Below, one piece after another: positions 61,526-64,000 of a DNA stretch of 64,000 nucleotides. The stretch lies in the NCBI GenBank assembly GCA_963740835.1, contig CAVUFH010000002.1:620001-684000 (forward strand). The letters are read 5' to 3'. Both the position numbers and the translations under genes were made by a program. Each line of letters starts with the position of its first letter. Position 1 is the first letter of the stretch. The DNA comes from CAVUFH01 sp963740835. GTDB taxonomy: Bacteria > Actinomycetota > Acidimicrobiia > IMCC26256 > PALSA-610. The notes beneath the pieces were generated by a model, which saw only the letters and a program-made list of their open reading frames with translations, searched no databases and was not told where the DNA came from.

Positions 61526-62746
61526 ATGGCTGAAACCTACACATACAAGGTCCGCGACCGCGCCGGGAAGATGGTCGAGGGTTCCCTCGAAGCGGACAAC
61601 GCACAGCTTGTCGTGAGCAAGCTGCGTTCGATGGGCTACGTGCCGATCGAGATCCAGCAGACGAGCGGAAAGTCCCTCAGCCGGGAGATCAAGATCCCCG
61701 GCTTCTCGGACCGCGTGAAGCTGAAGGACGTCGCGGTCTTCTCGCGCCAGTTCGCGACGATGATCAACGCCGGTCTCTCACTGCTGCGCGCCCTCTACAT
61801 CCTCGCCGAGCAGACCGAGAACAAGGCGCTCGCCGAGATCACGAACCAGGTGCGCATCGACGTCGAGAAGGGCGCGTCCCTCTCGCAAGCGCTGTCGAAG
61901 CACCCGAAGGCGTTCAACCGCCTGTACATCGCCATGGTGAAGGCCGGTGAGATCGGCGGTGTGCTCGACAGCGTGCTGCTGCGCCTCGCCGACACGATCG
62001 AGAAGCAAGTCGAGCTGCGCCGCAAGGTGAAGTCGGCGATGACCTACCCGGCCGTCGTCGCGGTGCTGGTGCTCGTGATCGTGAGCGCGATGCTCCTGTT
62101 CATCATCCCGATGTTCGAGGACCTGTACACGGAGCTCGGCGGCAAGCTGCCGCTGCCCACGCAGATCCTGATCAACATCTCCAAGATCGTCCGCACGTAC
62201 TGGTGGCTCATCTTCGGTGGTGAAGCCGCCGCAGTGATCCTCTTCCGGAGATGGATCAAGACCGAAAGTGGTCGCAACCAGTGGGATGCGATGAAGCTGA
62301 AGGCGCCGGTGTTCGGACCGCTCGTCCGCAAGACGGCGCTGGCCCGGTTCTCCCGCACGCTCTCGGCACTCGTGCGTTCGGGTGTGCCGATCCTCGAGTC
62401 CCTCGACATCGTCGCCGAGACGGCCGGCAACCACGTGGTCGCCGAGGCGACCCGGGACACGCAGTCGGCCGTCAAACGTGGTGAACCGCTTGCCCGAAGA
62501 CTCGAGGAACATCCCGTGTTCCCACCAATGGTCGTGCAGATGATGGCCGTCGGCGAGGAAACGGGTGCCATGGACGAGATGCTCGACAAGATCGCCGACT
62601 TCTATGACCAAGAGGTCGAAGCGACGGTCGACGCACTCACGTCACTCATCGAACCGCTCCTCATCGTCGTGATGGGCGTCTGCGTCGGCGGCATGGTCAT
62701 CTCGCTCTACATGCCGATGTTCAACATCATCAAGCTCATCAAGTAA
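61526..62746 (+). CDS. pilC: Type IV pilus inner-membrane platform protein PilC (GspF family)
   Basis: 406 aa. Two GspF domains (FSRQFATMINAGLSLLRALY near residue 75 and FSRTLSALVRSGVPILESLD near 275) alternate with three TM helices (about 170-195, 222-240, 372-398). The N-terminal YTYKVRDRAGKMVEGSLEAD is typical. It forms the base on which PilB and PilT act. It starts 9 bp after pilT. The gene ends at a nested hairpin shared with the convergent esterase. Confidence 0.94.
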   Translation: MAETYTYKVRDRAGKMVEGSLEADNAQLVVSKLRSMGYVPIEIQQTSGKSLSREIKIPGFSDRVKLKDVAVFSRQFATMINAGLSLLRALYILAEQTENKALAEITNQVRIDVEKGASLSQALSKHPKAFNRLYIAMVKAGEIGGVLDSVLLRLADTIEKQVELRRKVKSAMTYPAVVAVLVLVIVSAMLLFIIPMFEDLYTELGGKLPLPTQILINISKIVRTYWWLIFGGEAAAVILFRRWIKTESGRNQWDAMKLKAPVFGPLVRKTALARFSRTLSALVRSGVPILESLDIVAETAGNHVVAEATRDTQSAVKRGEPLARRLEEHPVFPPMVVQMMAVGEETGAMDEMLDKIADFYDQEVEATVDALTSLIEPLLIVVMGVCVGGMVISLYMPMFNIIKLIK

Positions 62747-62786
62747 CGCACACCCGCGTTCCAACCCGTTCGCCCGCCCGCGAACT

Positions 62787-62837
62787 CGAACTGGCGTCAC
62801 GCATGACCCGCAGAGGGTCACGTGTGACGCCAGTTCG
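62787..62837. terminator. Nested 51-nt palindrome between pilC and the esterase
   Basis: Perfect 14-bp outer arms (CGAACTGGCGTCAC at 62787-62800; GTGACGCCAGTTCG at 62824-62837) enclose TGACCC-GCAGA-GGGTCA (62804-62820). It has the same total length and two-tier design as the palindrome at 8380-8430. Its place between convergent genes suggests a bidirectional terminator. Confidence 0.65.
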
Positions 62838-62843
62838 TTCGTT

Positions 62844-63713
62844 TCAGCGGGGGGCGTCGAAGAGGTAGCGGAGCGCGCGGGAGAGGTTGACGTGTTGGAC
62901 GGTGACGTGGAACTCGTCGGGGAGCACGATGCTGTCGATCTCGAGGCTCGGATAGCCGCGGCTGCGCAGTGACGCGACCATGCGTTGCGTGTCAGCGGCC
63001 ATGTCGATGTAGCGGAGGCCGGCCTTGCGCCGCTCGTCCTCGGGGAGCCGGCTCGCCTCCCGCTGGCGGCCGTCGTGGTCCTCGTCGCTGCCGACCGCGA
63101 AGAACGCCTTCGCCGGCAGGTCGTCGTGCGTCTCGGCGTAGCGCGCTTCGTAGCCGAACATCATGTCGTCGTGCCACCACAGCGACGGGCTCCCGATGCC
63201 GTAGCGCGTGAACGTGTCGGGCCGGGTGAGCAGCACGTAGGTGCCGAACAAACCGCCGAGCGAGTGGCCGAAGTACATGGCGTCGCTCGGATCGACGCGG
63301 TAGCGGGACCGCACCCAAGGTTGCAATTCGTCGCGGAAGAACGTGAGGAAGCGATCGGCACCACCCATCAGTGCGTGCTCCGGGAACCACCGCTCGAAGC
63401 CGGGATCGAAGGTCGGGGTGAAGTCGCGCGCGCGGACGAGGATCGTCTCGTCGATGCCACCCATGCGGTAGCCGACGCCGACGACGAGGAGCGGCGGGAG
63501 GTGGGCGGAGAGCTGCATGAACCGAACCATCTCGACTGCGCCCGCGAACAGCCCGTTGGCGTCGGTGACGTAGAGCACTGCGGGCGAGGCGATGGCGGTG
63601 TCGTCGGTGGCGCCGCAGTGCCCGACGAAGATCTTGAACTTCTCGCCGACCGCGTCCGAGTCGAGGTAGTGGACTTCGGTGCCGGCCAAGGGTGACGTGT
63701 CGTCGCTACTCAC
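62844..63713 (-). CDS. Alpha/beta-hydrolase esterase (esterase D/Fes-like)
   Basis: 289 aa cytoplasmic esterase-family protein. The nucleophile motif is GHSLGG (in DAMYFGHSLGGLFGTYVLL). PAVLYVTDANGLFAGAVEMV near the N-terminus and the C-terminal HVTVQHVNLSRALRYLF holding the likely catalytic His match the esterase D group that includes IroE/Fes-like siderophore esterases. GTG 63713 begins the conserved domain; the frame stays open upstream but overlaps the next gene. Substrate is unknown. No siderophore genes are nearby. Confidence 0.8.
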   Translation of the reverse strand: MSSDDTSPLAGTEVHYLDSDAVGEKFKIFVGHCGATDDTAIASPAVLYVTDANGLFAGAVEMVRFMQLSAHLPPLLVVGVGYRMGGIDETILVRARDFTPTFDPGFERWFPEHALMGGADRFLTFFRDELQPWVRSRYRVDPSDAMYFGHSLGGLFGTYVLLTRPDTFTRYGIGSPSLWWHDDMMFGYEARYAETHDDLPAKAFFAVGSDEDHDGRQREASRLPEDERRKAGLRYIDMAADTQRMVASLRSRGYPSLEIDSIVLPDEFHVTVQHVNLSRALRYLFDAPR

Positions 63714-63727
63714 GCGGAGCCCTTCGT

Positions 63728-64000
63728 TCAGCCGTCGAGCGCGGTGAGGCCCGCGGTCAGGAGTGCGTCGCCGAGGCGGCGCAGGAACCCTTGTTGGGAG
63801 TCGTCGACCGCCGGGAACGAGATCGCGTGCTCGCACCGGGCACCGTAGGCGAGGTGGTACACCATGCGCGCCGCGATGACCGAGCGTGCTGGCGGCGCCG
63901 AATGGTTCGCCGCGAGCGGTCTCGTAGTCGGCGAGGAAACTGCGCATGGCCGCGTACGACGGGAAGTGCTCGCCGATCGGGCGCGACCAGTCGACGCTGT
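63728..64000 (-). CDS. Phosphotransferase-like protein, C-terminal part, frameshifted and truncated by the window edge
   Basis: Only the last 90 or so residues are in the window. VDWSRPIGEHFPSYAAMRSF is followed by FLADYETARGEPFGA; then, in a frame one base further, VIAARMVYHLAYGARCEHAI and the end FLRRLGDALLTAGLTALDG. This pattern resembles the C-terminal lobe of aminoglycoside/choline-kinase-like phosphotransferases (DW after the active site, then YE-ARG, then ARCEHA). One extra base in the 63880-63905 region explains the break. The stop at 63728 lies 14 bp upstream of the esterase start, so the two genes are on one transcript. Confidence 0.55.
   Translation of the reverse strand, partial: TASTGRARSASTSRRTRPCAVSSPTTRPLAANHSAPPARSVIAARMVYHLAYGARCEHAISFPAVDDSQQGFLRRLGDALLTAGLTALDG

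Overview
This 64 kb window is a very GC-rich chromosomal segment from an actinobacterium. It is almost fully coding, mostly on the + strand, with short gaps and many 1-4 bp stop/start overlaps. Actinobacterial markers are an MshC-type mycothiol ligase, the phosphatidylinositol mannoside genes (pgsA-patA-pimA), F420-linked oxidoreductases and gene order. From memory, the order parallels Mycobacterium tuberculosis: lspA-rluD-dnaE1, then thrS-HIT-pgsA-patA-pimA, pdxS-pdxT-yebC, ruvCAB, yajC-secD-secF-apt-rel-hisS, and rarA-alaS-ruvX-mltG-aroE. A type IV pilus system (minor pilin-like genes, PilB, PilT, PilC), absent from mycobacteria, suggests a deeper lineage such as Acidimicrobiia. That placement is an inference.

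Layout. 1-4.7 kb: partial lspA, rluD, an Rrf2 regulator, a phosphodiesterase-family protein, a GNAT-VOC fusion, and an SRPBCC/ArsR pair behind a 28-bp dyad operator. 4.8-13.9 kb: dnaE, an F420-type monooxygenase, an NADP/F420 reductase-like protein, mshC, thrS and a HIT protein. 13.9-19.2 kb: an unknown membrane protein with mscL, then on the - strand an ECF sigma factor with a large membrane partner, and an EF-G2-like GTPase. 19.4-25.8 kb: the PIM locus, an inositol phosphatase, lemA, htpX and a DUF3048 lipoprotein. 25.8-31.2 kb: PLP synthase (pdxST), yebC, a peroxiredoxin, and a KhtT/KhtU-like K+/H+ antiporter preceded by unknown membrane proteins. 31.3-34.4 kb: a molybdenum-hydroxylase cluster (coxS, coxM, mocA, coxG) without the catalytic large subunit. 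34.4-43.7 kb: ruvCAB, a crotonase, Sec auxiliary genes, apt and rel. 43.8-47.6 kb: three minor-pilin-like genes. 47.6-57.1 kb: hisS, a repeat-flanked AbiEi/DUF559-like gene, rarA, two small membrane proteins, alaS, ruvX, mltG and aroE. 57.2-62.7 kb: a DUF4388 protein with pilB, pilT and pilC. The end carries an esterase and a partial phosphotransferase-like gene.

Two window-wide patterns stand out. At least nine single-base frameshifts interrupt conserved genes (lspA, rluD twice, ECF sigma, fusA2, a PPOX gene, ruvB, a pilin gene, a phosphotransferase). This most likely reflects residual sequence error. Second, a TAnnnT hexamer lies 6-7 nt before the start codon of at least eight genes, with no Shine-Dalgarno sequence between, indicating leaderless transcription.

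The best candidates for under-described biology are the REP-like palindromes that flank, and supply the C-terminal codons of, the AbiEi/DUF559-like gene; a PilT with an N-terminal MshEN-like domain; unknown membrane proteins translationally coupled to khtTU and to mscL; the sigma factor with a MacB-like membrane partner; and the cox cluster lacking coxL.
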